A stretch of 61,424 bases of DNA, taken from contig JACJKV010000016.1 of NCBI GenBank assembly GCA_016901755.1, positions 1 to 61,424 of the forward strand. The letters are read 5' to 3'. Positions 35,133-45,080 of the stretch are shown in pieces. The position numbers and the translations under genes were made by a program. Every line of letters starts with the position of its first letter. The first letter of the stretch is position 1. The DNA is from Thomasclavelia spiroformis. GTDB lineage: Bacteria; Bacillota_I; Bacilli_A; Erysipelotrichales; Coprobacillaceae. The notes below the pieces were generated by a model, which searched no databases, had not been told where the DNA came from, and saw only the letters and a list, made by a program, of their open reading frames with translations.

Positions 35133-37198
35133 AATGCAAACTATTTAATCGAGTATTAGTGGCGTTGCTGTCACTGATGCTTATCGTTAGCTTCTTACCA
35201 AACACAGTGTTTGCGGCTGAGAATAATCCGACATCGCTCATCGTGGGTAATGTAAATGTGGATACGACACAGGCCGGTTACTGGATAACGGATGATTCTG
35301 GGGTGCTTACGCCGTCTGATGAGTCTAACTACAATGTCTATTATGACGCAAATGGAACATTATATCTGAACAATGCAACGATTTCCGGTGTGAGTACAAC
35401 AAACTACGGAGCAGGTATTTTGTTTAGAGGCGGAGACTTGGTGATTGATCTGGAAGGAAATAACAAAATCAATGCGTCTTCGAATAATGGCTACTCAGCA
35501 GGTATTTTTAATTCATATAATTTCAACTACGGACTTACATTAACAGGAGGCGGCTCTCTTGATATAAGCAGTTCGGATGCAACAAGTTCTACATATGCAA
35601 TTTTCATTGCCAAAGACATCACACTGGATAATGTAAATGTTACTGCAAGTACCGGTAAAGCTAATAAGACAAGAAATGAAGTAATCCGCAGTGAAGCGGG
35701 AAGTATTTATATCAAAAACAGTACCGTCTATGCAGAGTCGCCCGATAATGACACCGTGCCATACAGCCGAGGGCTTATGGCAGGGAATGGTCTGGAAGGC
35801 ATAAGCATAACGATTGAAAACAGTACGGTAACGGCTATTGCCGGAGATGCAACTGATAGCAGCAGAGCAATCGAATCATATGATGTAATTATAAAAAACA
35901 GTTTTGTGATTGCAAACGGTAATCTTCATAGTATTAGAGTTTATCATGGTACTGATATTACTGATTCATTCGTTCATACGACTGTAAGAAAGGATAATGC
36001 TGATGAATCTTATGTATTCGGGAATTATATCCTTTCGTGTGATTATACTGTAGGCTCAGATGAAACCATGTATGTGGAAGAAAACGATGCTTTAACAATA
36101 GACGCAGGAAAAACATTGTCAAATCAGGGAAAGATCGTAAACACCGGAACAATTCAGGTAAATATAGGGGGAACCTACAGCGGAGATCAGCCTGAAATAA
36201 ATAAATTAAAATATGAAATTGGATGGGATACCGACGGCGATGGTACTGCCAATGAAAAAAGTTTTTACGAATATGGAGCACCACTTATCTACAATGGACA
36301 GACACCATCGAAAGAGGGAGACGCACAGTATAGCTACAAATTTGCTGGCTGGAGTCCTGCAATTGCTGATGGAGCGACAGTCAATTCGGCTGCTCTGTAT
36401 TCCGCCACATTTATTCCTTTATTAAACTATTACTTAGTAACATGGCCTCAAGAAAATGGTTATAGCATAAACTATAAAGGAAATACAAGCATACCGTATA
36501 ATGGAGACTTTTCCTTTACGATTGATTTTGACGAAGGATATTTTTCCGGAGAGAATTTTGTTGTCAAAGTAAACGGTACTGCCATCCAGAGTGATGATAA
36601 TGGGGTTTTCAAAATTATAGGAATTACAGATGACAAACAGATAACCATTGAAGGTGTTGAGTACGATGGAGAAATACCTGTTATAAATGGTATTGAAAAC
36701 GGAAAGACCTATTGCGAGGAAACAAATTTTACAGTTGTGGATGATAATCTCGACAATGTAAAAATAAATGGAAATGTTACAACACCGAATGCTGACGGAT
36801 TTTATATTGTCACTCCGGCAGCAAAGCCTCAAACGATTACCGTCACTGATAAAGCTGGCAACAGCCTAAGTTATACGATTACTGTGAATGATGGACATAC
36901 CTTTACAAATTATATTTCCAACAATGACGCTACCTGTACGGTGGATGGGACCGAAACAGCGAAGTGTGACTACTGCAATGCCACAGATACAAAAACTATC
37001 GTGGGTAGTGCCACCGGCCACAGCTATAAAAACGGCAAATGTATCGTTTGTGGATCTGCTGATCCATATTATAATTTGAATACAAACTCTCAGAAAACTG
37101 GAGATAGCAATAATATAGTATATTGGATTGCTGTGTTGTTTGTTACTGGAGCTGGGCTGTTTAAAATATTGGTTTATGATAGAAAACGTAAATTATAA
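35129..37198 (+). CDS. Surface protein with beta-helix, InlB-like repeat and cell-wall anchor tail
   Basis: A 689-residue secreted protein: signal peptide (about 1-29, ending NTVFAA), a long repetitive right-handed beta-helix-like region (about 70-340; repeating LTL/ITIENS strands), an InlB B-repeat-like module (GWDTDGDGTANEKSFYEYG to FAGWSP), an Ig-like segment, two small Cys-pair modules (CDYCN and CIVCG, each preceded by a GH-x-Tyr-type turn), and a C-terminal QKTGD-hydrophobic-basic tail like a sortase substrate. Similar modules are frequent in Lachnospiraceae surface proteins. The base composition is less AT-rich than around it except at the last 130 bases. Function is unknown, perhaps adhesion. 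Confidence 0.75.
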   Translation: MKCKLFNRVLVALLSLMLIVSFLPNTVFAAENNPTSLIVGNVNVDTTQAGYWITDDSGVLTPSDESNYNVYYDANGTLYLNNATISGVSTTNYGAGILFRGGDLVIDLEGNNKINASSNNGYSAGIFNSYNFNYGLTLTGGGSLDISSSDATSSTYAIFIAKDITLDNVNVTASTGKANKTRNEVIRSEAGSIYIKNSTVYAESPDNDTVPYSRGLMAGNGLEGISITIENSTVTAIAGDATDSSRAIESYDVIIKNSFVIANGNLHSIRVYHGTDITDSFVHTTVRKDNADESYVFGNYILSCDYTVGSDETMYVEENDALTIDAGKTLSNQGKIVNTGTIQVNIGGTYSGDQPEINKLKYEIGWDTDGDGTANEKSFYEYGAPLIYNGQTPSKEGDAQYSYKFAGWSPAIADGATVNSAALYSATFIPLLNYYLVTWPQENGYSINYKGNTSIPYNGDFSFTIDFDEGYFSGENFVVKVNGTAIQSDDNGVFKIIGITDDKQITIEGVEYDGEIPVINGIENGKTYCEETNFTVVDDNLDNVKINGNVTTPNADGFYIVTPAAKPQTITVTDKAGNSLSYTITVNDGHTFTNYISNNDATCTVDGTETAKCDYCNATDTKTIVGSATGHSYKNGKCIVCGSADPYYNLNTNSQKTGDSNNIVYWIAVLFVTGAGLFKILVYDRKRKL

Positions 37199-37225
37199 TA
37201 GATAATCTCTTATCGAATTGAAATG

Positions 37226-37262
37226 AATACCCATAGGATAATAGGCCATGGGTATTTTTTTT
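37226..37262 (+). terminator. Terminator of the surface protein gene
   Basis: AATACCCAT/ATGGGTATT stem, 13-base loop, run of eight T. Confidence 0.85.
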
Positions 37263-37367
37263 AATAATATTTAATCTTTTATTTTTCTTTGATTATAATC
37301 TACCTTGTATAAAATATTTTTTTGTGAAAATAACACGATATGTTTTAATAAGACAGGAGGTATAGAA

Positions 37368-38351
37368 ATGGTAGTAAGGATAATGAATCGTGATGATTTA
37401 AAAGAGATTGATCGTGGTCAAAAATATTATTCATTTTTCCATGATGATTATATTTTTTATAATGATTCTGATATTGATTTTCATACATATTTTGTTTTAG
37501 AAAAAGAAAATCAGTTAGTGGCTTTGATCGATGGTCAGAAAGTAAAATATAAAGGTCAGTCATGGCAAGTTATTCATGATATCATTTCTATGACACTATT
37601 GAATGAAGAAGATGTATCAACTCTATTTGATTGTATGATTCAATATGCCTGGCAACAAAATAGACGTGGCTGTATGATTCATAGAGTCAGTCAAAAAATA
37701 GATATGTTGGAAAAATATGGTTTTCGCAAAATAAAAAAGGAATGCGATTGTGATATTGATATGGTTTTTGATTTTCAAAGAATCAATCTGACCAAACTGA
37801 GTCGATATGTCAGTTTTGTTTTAAGGCATCATCCTGAAGAAATTGATGCCACTGTCGACGAACAAGGTTGGATGAAAGTTGATGAGTTGGTTCATGGAAT
37901 GCAACTCAAAGGCAAATATATCAATCAAGCTATTTTAGAACATATCGTTTTAACTGATGAAAAACAGCGATATCATTATAATGAAGATCATACCAAAATT
38001 CGTGCCGCTCAAGGCCATTCTATTTCTGTTTATATTGATATGGAAATTAAAGTGCCACCTCGTTATTTATACCATGGGACTTCAAAGCAAAATTATGAAA
38101 AAATCAAAGAAACGAAAATAAAAAAAATGAATCGTCTGTATGTCCATTTATCAAAAGATGTTAAAACTGCTTTCCAGGTAGGGAAACGTCATGGTATACC
38201 AGTTGTTCTGGTTTTGGATACGGAGGCGATGTTACAAGATGGTTATCAGTTTTATGTAGCGACAAATGGGGTCTGGTTATGTGATGATGTTGATTGCTGT
38301 TATATTGTTAAAGTGATTGATAGAGATGATGTAACATTTCCCAGGGAATAG
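37368..38351 (+). CDS. kptA: GNAT-like domain fused to RNA 2'-phosphotransferase (KptA/Tpt1)
   Basis: This 327-residue protein's C-terminal half (about 150-325) is Tpt1/KptA: LSRYVSFVLRHHPEEID with the catalytic Arg-His, GWMKVDELV, IRAAQGHS, LYHGTS and VHLS. Tpt1 transfers an internal RNA 2'-phosphate to NAD. The N-terminal 150 residues resemble a GNAT acetyltransferase (a HDIISMTLL strand, a helix, and LEKYGFRKI), with no clear acetyl-CoA loop. KptA is usually about 180 residues alone, so the fusion is unusual. Bacteria have no tRNA splicing needing it; its substrate is unknown. ATG 37368 has AGGAGG. Confidence 0.82.
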   Translation: MVVRIMNRDDLKEIDRGQKYYSFFHDDYIFYNDSDIDFHTYFVLEKENQLVALIDGQKVKYKGQSWQVIHDIISMTLLNEEDVSTLFDCMIQYAWQQNRRGCMIHRVSQKIDMLEKYGFRKIKKECDCDIDMVFDFQRINLTKLSRYVSFVLRHHPEEIDATVDEQGWMKVDELVHGMQLKGKYINQAILEHIVLTDEKQRYHYNEDHTKIRAAQGHSISVYIDMEIKVPPRYLYHGTSKQNYEKIKETKIKKMNRLYVHLSKDVKTAFQVGKRHGIPVVLVLDTEAMLQDGYQFYVATNGVWLCDDVDCCYIVKVIDRDDVTFPRE

Positions 38352-38356
38352 GATGA

Positions 38357-38390
38357 AACACTGTTTTATGAAAAGACAGTGTTTTTCTTT
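38357..38390 (+). terminator. Terminator of the kptA gene
   Basis: AAACACTGT/ACAGTGTTT stem, 11-base loop, T-rich tail. Confidence 0.8.
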
Positions 38391-38479
38391 GTTTTTTAAA
38401 GCACTGTGCCTAAAGGGTGTAGGGCAGTTTATTTTCATCAATGTCACTTTTATAATGATGACAAAAAGGAGAAGATATC

Positions 38480-39118
38480 ATGAATAAAAAAATTATTGGT
38501 TTTACATTTGCTGGTAATCTTGTCATTGGTTTTGGTATCAGTATCTTAAATCTTTCGGGTTTGGGGCTGGATGCTTTTACTGCTATGAATTTTGGTGTCA
38601 GTCAGCTGTAAGGGGTTGGTCTGGGAATTTATCAGGCCTGTTTTAATCTACTACTGCTTCTACCCATTATCATTTTCTACCGTCAGGCTTTAGGCATTTG
38701 AACAGTAATCAATATGTTTTTGCTGGGCTATTTTGTTGAAATGTTTATGAAGGTTTTTGCAGCAATTGATGTTGTTCCAGCTGTTTTTGACCAGTTTGCC
38801 GTTAAACTGACTTTATTTGTGATTGGCTTTATCATCTGTAATTTCGGTGCAGCAATGTATATAGAGTGTCAAAGCGGTATCGGGGTATATGACTGTTATG
38901 GACCCTTTATTGAAGAGAAAACGCATTTGCCATTTCAGTACGCACGTATCATTACTGATTTTATCTGTGCCGCAGTTGGTTTTGTTGCTGGTCAGGCCGC
39001 ACGTGTTACCACAATTGGTTTAGCCACAGTGATCTTTGTTATAGGAACAGGACCACTGATGCAGTTATTCAGAAGTCGAATCATCAGACCTTTTTTACAG
39101 CGTTTAAAACAAGAATAA
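38480..39118 (+). pseudogene. YczE/YitT-like membrane protein broken by two nonsense codons
   Basis: From ATG 38480 (AAAAGGAG upstream) one frame encodes a 212-codon membrane protein of the YczE/YyaS/YitT group: NKKIIGFTFAGNLVIGFGIS, then LGIYQACFNLLLL, NMFLLGYFVEMF and a complete C-terminal half. It is interrupted by TAA at 38609-38611 and TGA at 38699-38701. The TGA replaces a conserved Gly (GGA) or Trp codon in the LGI-x-TVINM segment. Two different stop codons rule out simple recoding. Only the last 134 codons remain open. A similar remnant occurs near 47.1 kb. Confidence 0.85.
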
Positions 39119-39131
39119 AGGAGATATGTAC

Positions 39132-40702
<1,571 letters not shown>

Positions 40703-40714
40703 TGTGGTAATATT

Positions 40715-40765
40715 GTCTCACGTTTTCTCTTTATGATATAGTTATCATAAATAGAAAAGCGAGAT
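40715..40765. promoter_or_regulatory. Extended dyad upstream of the RpiR gene
   Basis: An inner perfect 8-bp stem (TTATGATA/TATCATAA, loop TAGT) is extended by an imperfect outer one (GTCTC..TTTTCT with AGAAAAGCGAGA). There is no T-run at the end, so operator or RNA leader structure is more likely than a terminator. Confidence 0.4.
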
Positions 40766-40771
40766 GATAAC

Positions 40772-41647
40772 ATGTTAGTCACTGATAAGATTAAAAATAC
40801 AGTATTAACTCCTGTTGAACAGAATATTGCTGAATATATGATGGAACATATCGATGATCTAAAAAGATTGTCAACGCGTGATCTGGCGCGTTTGACATTT
40901 ACTTCTTCATCGGCTGTGATTCGTTTAGCTCATAAGCTGGGATATCAGGGATATAATGAACTCAAAGCGCAGATCATTGCTGAAAAGCATTATTTGGATT
41001 TGCATTTTGATAGACTTGATCCTAATATTCCGTTTCAGCAGGAAGATTCGATGATGAAAGTTGCCAATGTCATCAGTGAATTAATGAGTGAATCAGCGAA
41101 AGATACTTTGGCTTTATTAGATCATGATACTTTGCAGCAGGCAGCGAAGATCATTCATCAGGCCCAGCATATTTATGTTTTTGGCTTTGGAGCTTATGTT
41201 TCTTTGGCTAAGGTTTTTCAGCTGAAGATGTCACGTATTCGTAAATATGTGATCGTTCAGGATTTTGTGGGTGAAGAAAACTATCAGGCCGATATGTTGA
41301 GTCAAGATGACTGTGCCATCTTTATTTCCTATACCGGTGAAAATTTTTATCTTAATCATATTGCGCAATCTTTAAAGGAAAAAGCCATACCGATGATTGC
41401 GATAACATCGATAGGAGAAAACAGTCTGTCAGAGATATGTCAGTACTGCTTGTATATGACAACCAGAGAAAAAATATTTTCTAAGATTGCCAGTTATACG
41501 ACAGAGTATTCGGTGGAACTGATTCTTGATATTTTATATTCACTGTGTTTTAAGAATAATTATATTAAAAATCTGGAATATAAGATCAGTCATTCTAAAA
41601 AAGTAGAAAGCAGTCATTTTTCTCATAATGAAATTATTAAAGAATAA
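40772..41647 (+). CDS. RpiR-family regulator, probably of the glucosidase
   Basis: This 291-residue protein has an N-terminal RpiR HTH (LTFTSSSAVIRLAHKLGYQGYNELKAQI) and a C-terminal SIS domain (HIYVFGFGAYVSLAKVF; FISYTGENFYLNHIA). It is 69 bases after the 6-phospho-beta-glucosidase gene and 12 bases before an alpha-hydroxy-acid oxidase gene. A regulator sensing a sugar phosphate fits the former. Confidence 0.82.
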   Translation: MLVTDKIKNTVLTPVEQNIAEYMMEHIDDLKRLSTRDLARLTFTSSSAVIRLAHKLGYQGYNELKAQIIAEKHYLDLHFDRLDPNIPFQQEDSMMKVANVISELMSESAKDTLALLDHDTLQQAAKIIHQAQHIYVFGFGAYVSLAKVFQLKMSRIRKYVIVQDFVGEENYQADMLSQDDCAIFISYTGENFYLNHIAQSLKEKAIPMIAITSIGENSLSEICQYCLYMTTREKIFSKIASYTTEYSVELILDILYSLCFKNNYIKNLEYKISHSKKVESSHFSHNEIIKE

Positions 41648-41659
41648 AAGGAGATTTAT

Positions 41660-42676
41660 ATGAATATAAATGAAATTAGAGCGAAAAGCCGTTCAGTGGT
41701 AGGACCCCATTGCAAGGCTTGCCCGATCTGTAATGGTAAAGCCTGTTCCAATCATATTCCAGGTCCTGGAGCTAAAGGAACAGGAACCGTCGCAATCGCT
41801 AATTATGATGCCTGGCAGAAAATCCATGTGAAAATGGATACCATTGCTGCAGCTAAAGATATTGATACGTCAGTAGAAATATTTTCAAAAACCTTTCAAT
41901 ATCCGATCTTTGCTGGACCGGTTGGAGCAGTAAGTTTACATTACAGTGATCTTTATGATGATAATACTTTTAATGAAGTCTATGTCAAAGCCTGTGCACA
42001 AAGCGGGATCGCGGCTTTTACTGGTGATGGATTAGATGAAAATATCATGATCAATGCAACCAGATATATTAAACAGCAGCAGGGTATTGGGGTACCAACC
42101 GTAAAACCTTGGGATAAGGATACCTGTTTTGAAAAACTGAATATGGCTAATGAATCAGGGGCTTTTGCTATTGCGATGGATGTTGATGCAGCCGGGTTGC
42201 CATTTTTACAGGGCAGAATTCCGCCTGCAGGTCGTAAAAGCGAAGCAGAGCTTAAAGAAATTATTGACTATGCTAAAGTGCCATTTATCGTGAAAGGAAT
42301 CATGTCAGTTGAAGGTGCTAAAAAAGCGATAGCTGCAGGGGCCAAAGGTATCGTTGTTTCTAATCATGGGGGACGTGTGTTAGATGGGACACCACCAACG
42401 GCCAGTGTGTTAGAAGAAATCGCCGATGCTGTTAAAGGACAGGTGACGATCTTTGTTGATGGTGGTATTAGAAATGGTGTCGATGTTTTTAAAGCTTTAG
42501 CTTTAGGTGCCGATGCGGTTATTATTGCCAGACCATTTGTTAATGCAATTTATGGTGGTGGTGAAGCAGGCGTGCAAGCTCAAGTAGAAGCATTAGGTCA
42601 GGAATTAAGAGATACAATGTTGATGACCGGGGTTTCTTCATTAAAAGAAATTAGTAAAAAACATATTTATAAATAA
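41660..42676 (+). CDS. FMN-dependent alpha-hydroxy-acid oxidase/dehydrogenase family protein
   Basis: This 338-residue protein belongs to the lactate/glycolate oxidase barrel family. The catalytic SNHGGRVLDGTP segment (His and Arg), the FMN-phosphate region FVDGGIRNGVDVFKALALGA and Lys in IVKGIMS are present. An N-terminal CKACPICNGKAC cluster, not found in classic oxidases, marks the clostridial clade and might bind a metal or iron-sulfur centre. Start ATG 41660 has AAAGGAG. It may be cotranscribed with the RpiR gene; substrate is unknown. Confidence 0.8.
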   Translation: MNINEIRAKSRSVVGPHCKACPICNGKACSNHIPGPGAKGTGTVAIANYDAWQKIHVKMDTIAAAKDIDTSVEIFSKTFQYPIFAGPVGAVSLHYSDLYDDNTFNEVYVKACAQSGIAAFTGDGLDENIMINATRYIKQQQGIGVPTVKPWDKDTCFEKLNMANESGAFAIAMDVDAAGLPFLQGRIPPAGRKSEAELKEIIDYAKVPFIVKGIMSVEGAKKAIAAGAKGIVVSNHGGRVLDGTPPTASVLEEIADAVKGQVTIFVDGGIRNGVDVFKALALGADAVIIARPFVNAIYGGGEAGVQAQVEALGQELRDTMLMTGVSSLKEISKKHIYK

Positions 42677-42703
42677 ATATTGTATAAGTTCATATATTGA
42701 TGA

Positions 42704-42737
42704 AGAGGAATACATGAAGATGTACGCCTCTTTTTTT
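42704..42737 (+). terminator. Terminator after the hydroxy-acid oxidase gene
   Basis: AGAGG/CCTCT plus TACAT/ATGTA stem with a 2x2 mismatch, GAAG loop and a T run. Confidence 0.75.
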
Positions 42738-42799
42738 ATCATAAATTTATTAATACTATGAAATATGATTTTTAATTAATAGAATAATGAGCATATGTT

Positions 42800-42828
42800 T
42801 TGTTAATTTTATTTTCCTATGTTAAACT
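42800..42828 (+). promoter_or_regulatory. Promoter of ahpC-ahpF
   Basis: TTGTTA (42800-42805), 17 bases, TG-T-TAAACT extended -10 (42820-42828). Confidence 0.5.
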
Positions 42829-42834
42829 ATAGAC

Positions 42835-42852
42835 AGTTAGCAAGAGCTAACT
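42835..42852. promoter_or_regulatory. Dyad at the ahpC transcription start
   Basis: AGTTAGC-AAGA-GCTAACT, perfect 7-bp arms, begins seven bases after the -10. It is unlike the PerR box (TTATAAT-N-ATTATAA), so a different repressor or a 5' mRNA hairpin is indicated. Confidence 0.5.
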
Positions 42853-42902
42853 AAAAACTAAATAATATGAGAAATGAAAATATATATATGGAGGTATAGA
42901 CA

Positions 42903-43466
42903 ATGTCATTAATCGGAAAAGAAATTAATGAATTTAAAGCGCAAGCTTATCAAAATGGAGAATTTAAAGAAATTACAAAAGCTGATTTATTAGGAAAATG
43001 GAATGTGTTTTTCTTCTATCCAGCAGATTTTACTTTTGTTTGTCCAACAGAATTAGAAGATCTGGCGGATAAATATGAAGAATTCAAGAAAATTAACTGT
43101 GAAATTTATTCTGTATCATGTGACAGTCATTTTGTTCATAAAGCATGGCATGATACATCTAAGAGAATTCAAAAAATTCAATATCCAATGTTAGCTGATC
43201 CAACAGCTTCATTAGCGAAAGATTTAGATGTTTATATTGAAGCAGATGGTATGGCAGAGAGAGGAACATTTATTATTAATCCTGAAGGAAAAGTTGTTGC
43301 TTATGAAGTTATTGCTGGTAATGTAGGACGTAATAGTGATGAATTACTAAGACGAGTTCAGGCTTCACAATTCGTAGCTGAACATGGAGATGAAGTTTGT
43401 CCAGCCAAATGGCAGCCAGGTGGCGAAACGCTTAAACCATCTTTAGATTTAGTTGGAATGTTATAA
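42903..43466 (+). CDS. ahpC: Alkyl hydroperoxide reductase subunit C (2-Cys peroxiredoxin)
   Basis: A 187-residue typical AhpC. Peroxidatic Cys47 is in DFTFVCPTELEDL and resolving Cys166 in DEVCPAKW. It reduces peroxides, regenerated by the FAD reductase encoded next. The start has TGGAGG; its TAA overlaps the ATG of the next gene, so the subunits are made in a coupled way. Confidence 0.92.
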   Translation: MSLIGKEINEFKAQAYQNGEFKEITKADLLGKWNVFFFYPADFTFVCPTELEDLADKYEEFKKINCEIYSVSCDSHFVHKAWHDTSKRIQKIQYPMLADPTASLAKDLDVYIEADGMAERGTFIINPEGKVVAYEVIAGNVGRNSDELLRRVQASQFVAEHGDEVCPAKWQPGGETLKPSLDLVGML

Positions 43467-45061
43467 TGTCAAAAAGATATGATGCAATTATTGTTGGTGG
43501 AGGCCCTGCCGGGCTTTCTGCCGCAATTTATTTATCCAGAGCTAAATATAGTGTTCTGGTTTTAGAAAAAGAAAAATTTGGCGGACAAATTACGATAACA
43601 TCTCAGATCGTCAATTATCCTGGGGTTTTAGAAGATTCGGGAGAAGGTTTGACTGATAAAATGCGACAACAGGCTGAAAGCTTTGGAGCAGTTTTTCAAA
43701 AAACTAAAGTGAAAAAAATGTTTTTAGATCAGCCTGTCAAAAGAATAGAAACTGAACAGGGAACTGTAGAAGCGATAGGAGTGGTGATCGCTACGGGAGC
43801 ACATCCTCGCCAATTAGGCTTCCCTGGTGAAAAAGAATATCAGGGTAGAGGGATAGCCTATTGTGCAACTTGTGATGGTGAATTTTTTGAAGGCTGTCCA
43901 TTGTTTGTAATTGGTGGTGGTTTTGCTGCCTGTGAAGAAGCCATATTTTTGACGCAATATGCTTCAAAAGTAACGATGATCGTCAGAGAAGAAGATTTTA
44001 CTTGTGCTAAGACGATTGCTGATGAAGTGATGGCTCATGATAAAATCGAAGTTATTTTTGAAACGGAAATTATTGAAGCAGGTGGTCATGACATGCTTGA
44101 ATATGCTGTTTTTAGAAATAATAAAAATCAGACAACTTGGCGTTATGATGCCAAGGGCGATCATTTTGGAATTTTTGTTTTTGCTGGCTACGTACCTGAA
44201 AATACATTGTTTAAAGAACAGTTAGCTATTAATGAACAAGGTTATCTGTTAACTGATCTTCATCAGAAAACAAGTATTGATGGGGTTTATGGAGCTGGTG
44301 ATGTTTGTCAGAAAGACCTGCGACAGGTCGTTACAGCTGTTAGCGATGGAGCGATTGCCGCCACTTCTTTGGAAAAATATATCACCGCTATCAAAGAACA
44401 GTATCGTATTAATACAATAGCTTGTCAAAAGCAGACAGTTTCAAAGGATAAAGTAAAAAAACAGAAAGAAAATACTTTTATCAGTAATGAAATCAGACAG
44501 CAGTTAAGTGTTATATTTGATAAATTAACAAAAGATGTTTATTTGATTGGACAACTCGGTGATGATCAGTTGTCTTTGGAAATAAAAAACTTTATGGAAG
44601 AAATTTCATCTTTAAGTGATCATATTCATATTGAATATCAGACTTTGGAAGATGAAGCGGTCATTAGAATTTATAATGAAAATAAACAGGATTTAGGTGT
44701 TTATTATCATATGGTACCAGGAGGTCATGAATTTAATTCATTTGTTTTAGCGATTTATAATGCAGGCAGTGCAGGGCAGCCTTTAGCTCAGGATATTGTA
44801 CAAAGAATTGAAGCGTTAACTTTCCATCATCTTCAGATTTTTGTTTCGCTTTCATGTACAATGTGTCCAGAAGTTGTCCAGGCATCACAGCGAATAGCTA
44901 TGTTAAATCCAGACATTCAGGTCTCAATTTATGATCTTTCTCATTTCCCTCAATATAAAGAGCAGTATCATATCATGAGTGTACCATGTATGGTTATTGA
45001 CCAAAAAGAAGTATTATTTGGTAAGAAAAATCTAGAACAAATGATAGAAAAGCTTCAGTAA
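43466..45061 (+). CDS. AhpF-like reductase with inverted domain order
   Basis: A 531-residue protein. The N-terminal half (about 1-315) is a thioredoxin-reductase module: GGGPAGLSAAIYLSRA, redox Cys133-Ala-Thr-Cys136-Asp, GGGFAACEEA and YGAGDVCQ. The C-terminal half (about 335-531) resembles the AhpF N-terminal pair of thioredoxin folds, the second carrying Cys464-Thr-Met-Cys467. Standard AhpF has these parts in the opposite order. The electron path FAD, CxxC, CxxC, AhpC would be the same. A terminator follows the stop. Confidence 0.85.
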   Translation: MSKRYDAIIVGGGPAGLSAAIYLSRAKYSVLVLEKEKFGGQITITSQIVNYPGVLEDSGEGLTDKMRQQAESFGAVFQKTKVKKMFLDQPVKRIETEQGTVEAIGVVIATGAHPRQLGFPGEKEYQGRGIAYCATCDGEFFEGCPLFVIGGGFAACEEAIFLTQYASKVTMIVREEDFTCAKTIADEVMAHDKIEVIFETEIIEAGGHDMLEYAVFRNNKNQTTWRYDAKGDHFGIFVFAGYVPENTLFKEQLAINEQGYLLTDLHQKTSIDGVYGAGDVCQKDLRQVVTAVSDGAIAATSLEKYITAIKEQYRINTIACQKQTVSKDKVKKQKENTFISNEIRQQLSVIFDKLTKDVYLIGQLGDDQLSLEIKNFMEEISSLSDHIHIEYQTLEDEAVIRIYNENKQDLGVYYHMVPGGHEFNSFVLAIYNAGSAGQPLAQDIVQRIEALTFHHLQIFVSLSCTMCPEVVQASQRIAMLNPDIQVSIYDLSHFPQYKEQYHIMSVPCMVIDQKEVLFGKKNLEQMIEKLQ

Positions 45062-45073
45062 CGAAGCTTTTTT
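45048..45073. terminator. Terminator between AhpF-like and LysR genes
   Basis: AAAAGCTTC/GAAGCTTTT stem, 6-base loop, T run; includes the end of the coding sequence. Confidence 0.8.
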
Positions 45074-45080
45074 AATATCA

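Noticed and set aside
38609-38701. Stop-codon recoding (selenocysteine or alternative code) in the YczE-like gene
   Set aside because: One stop is TAA and the other TGA, and no SECIS-like hairpin was seen; all other genes use TGA and TAA as stops.
42835-42852. PerR box in front of ahpC
   Set aside because: The dyad AGTTAGC/GCTAACT does not resemble the PerR consensus.
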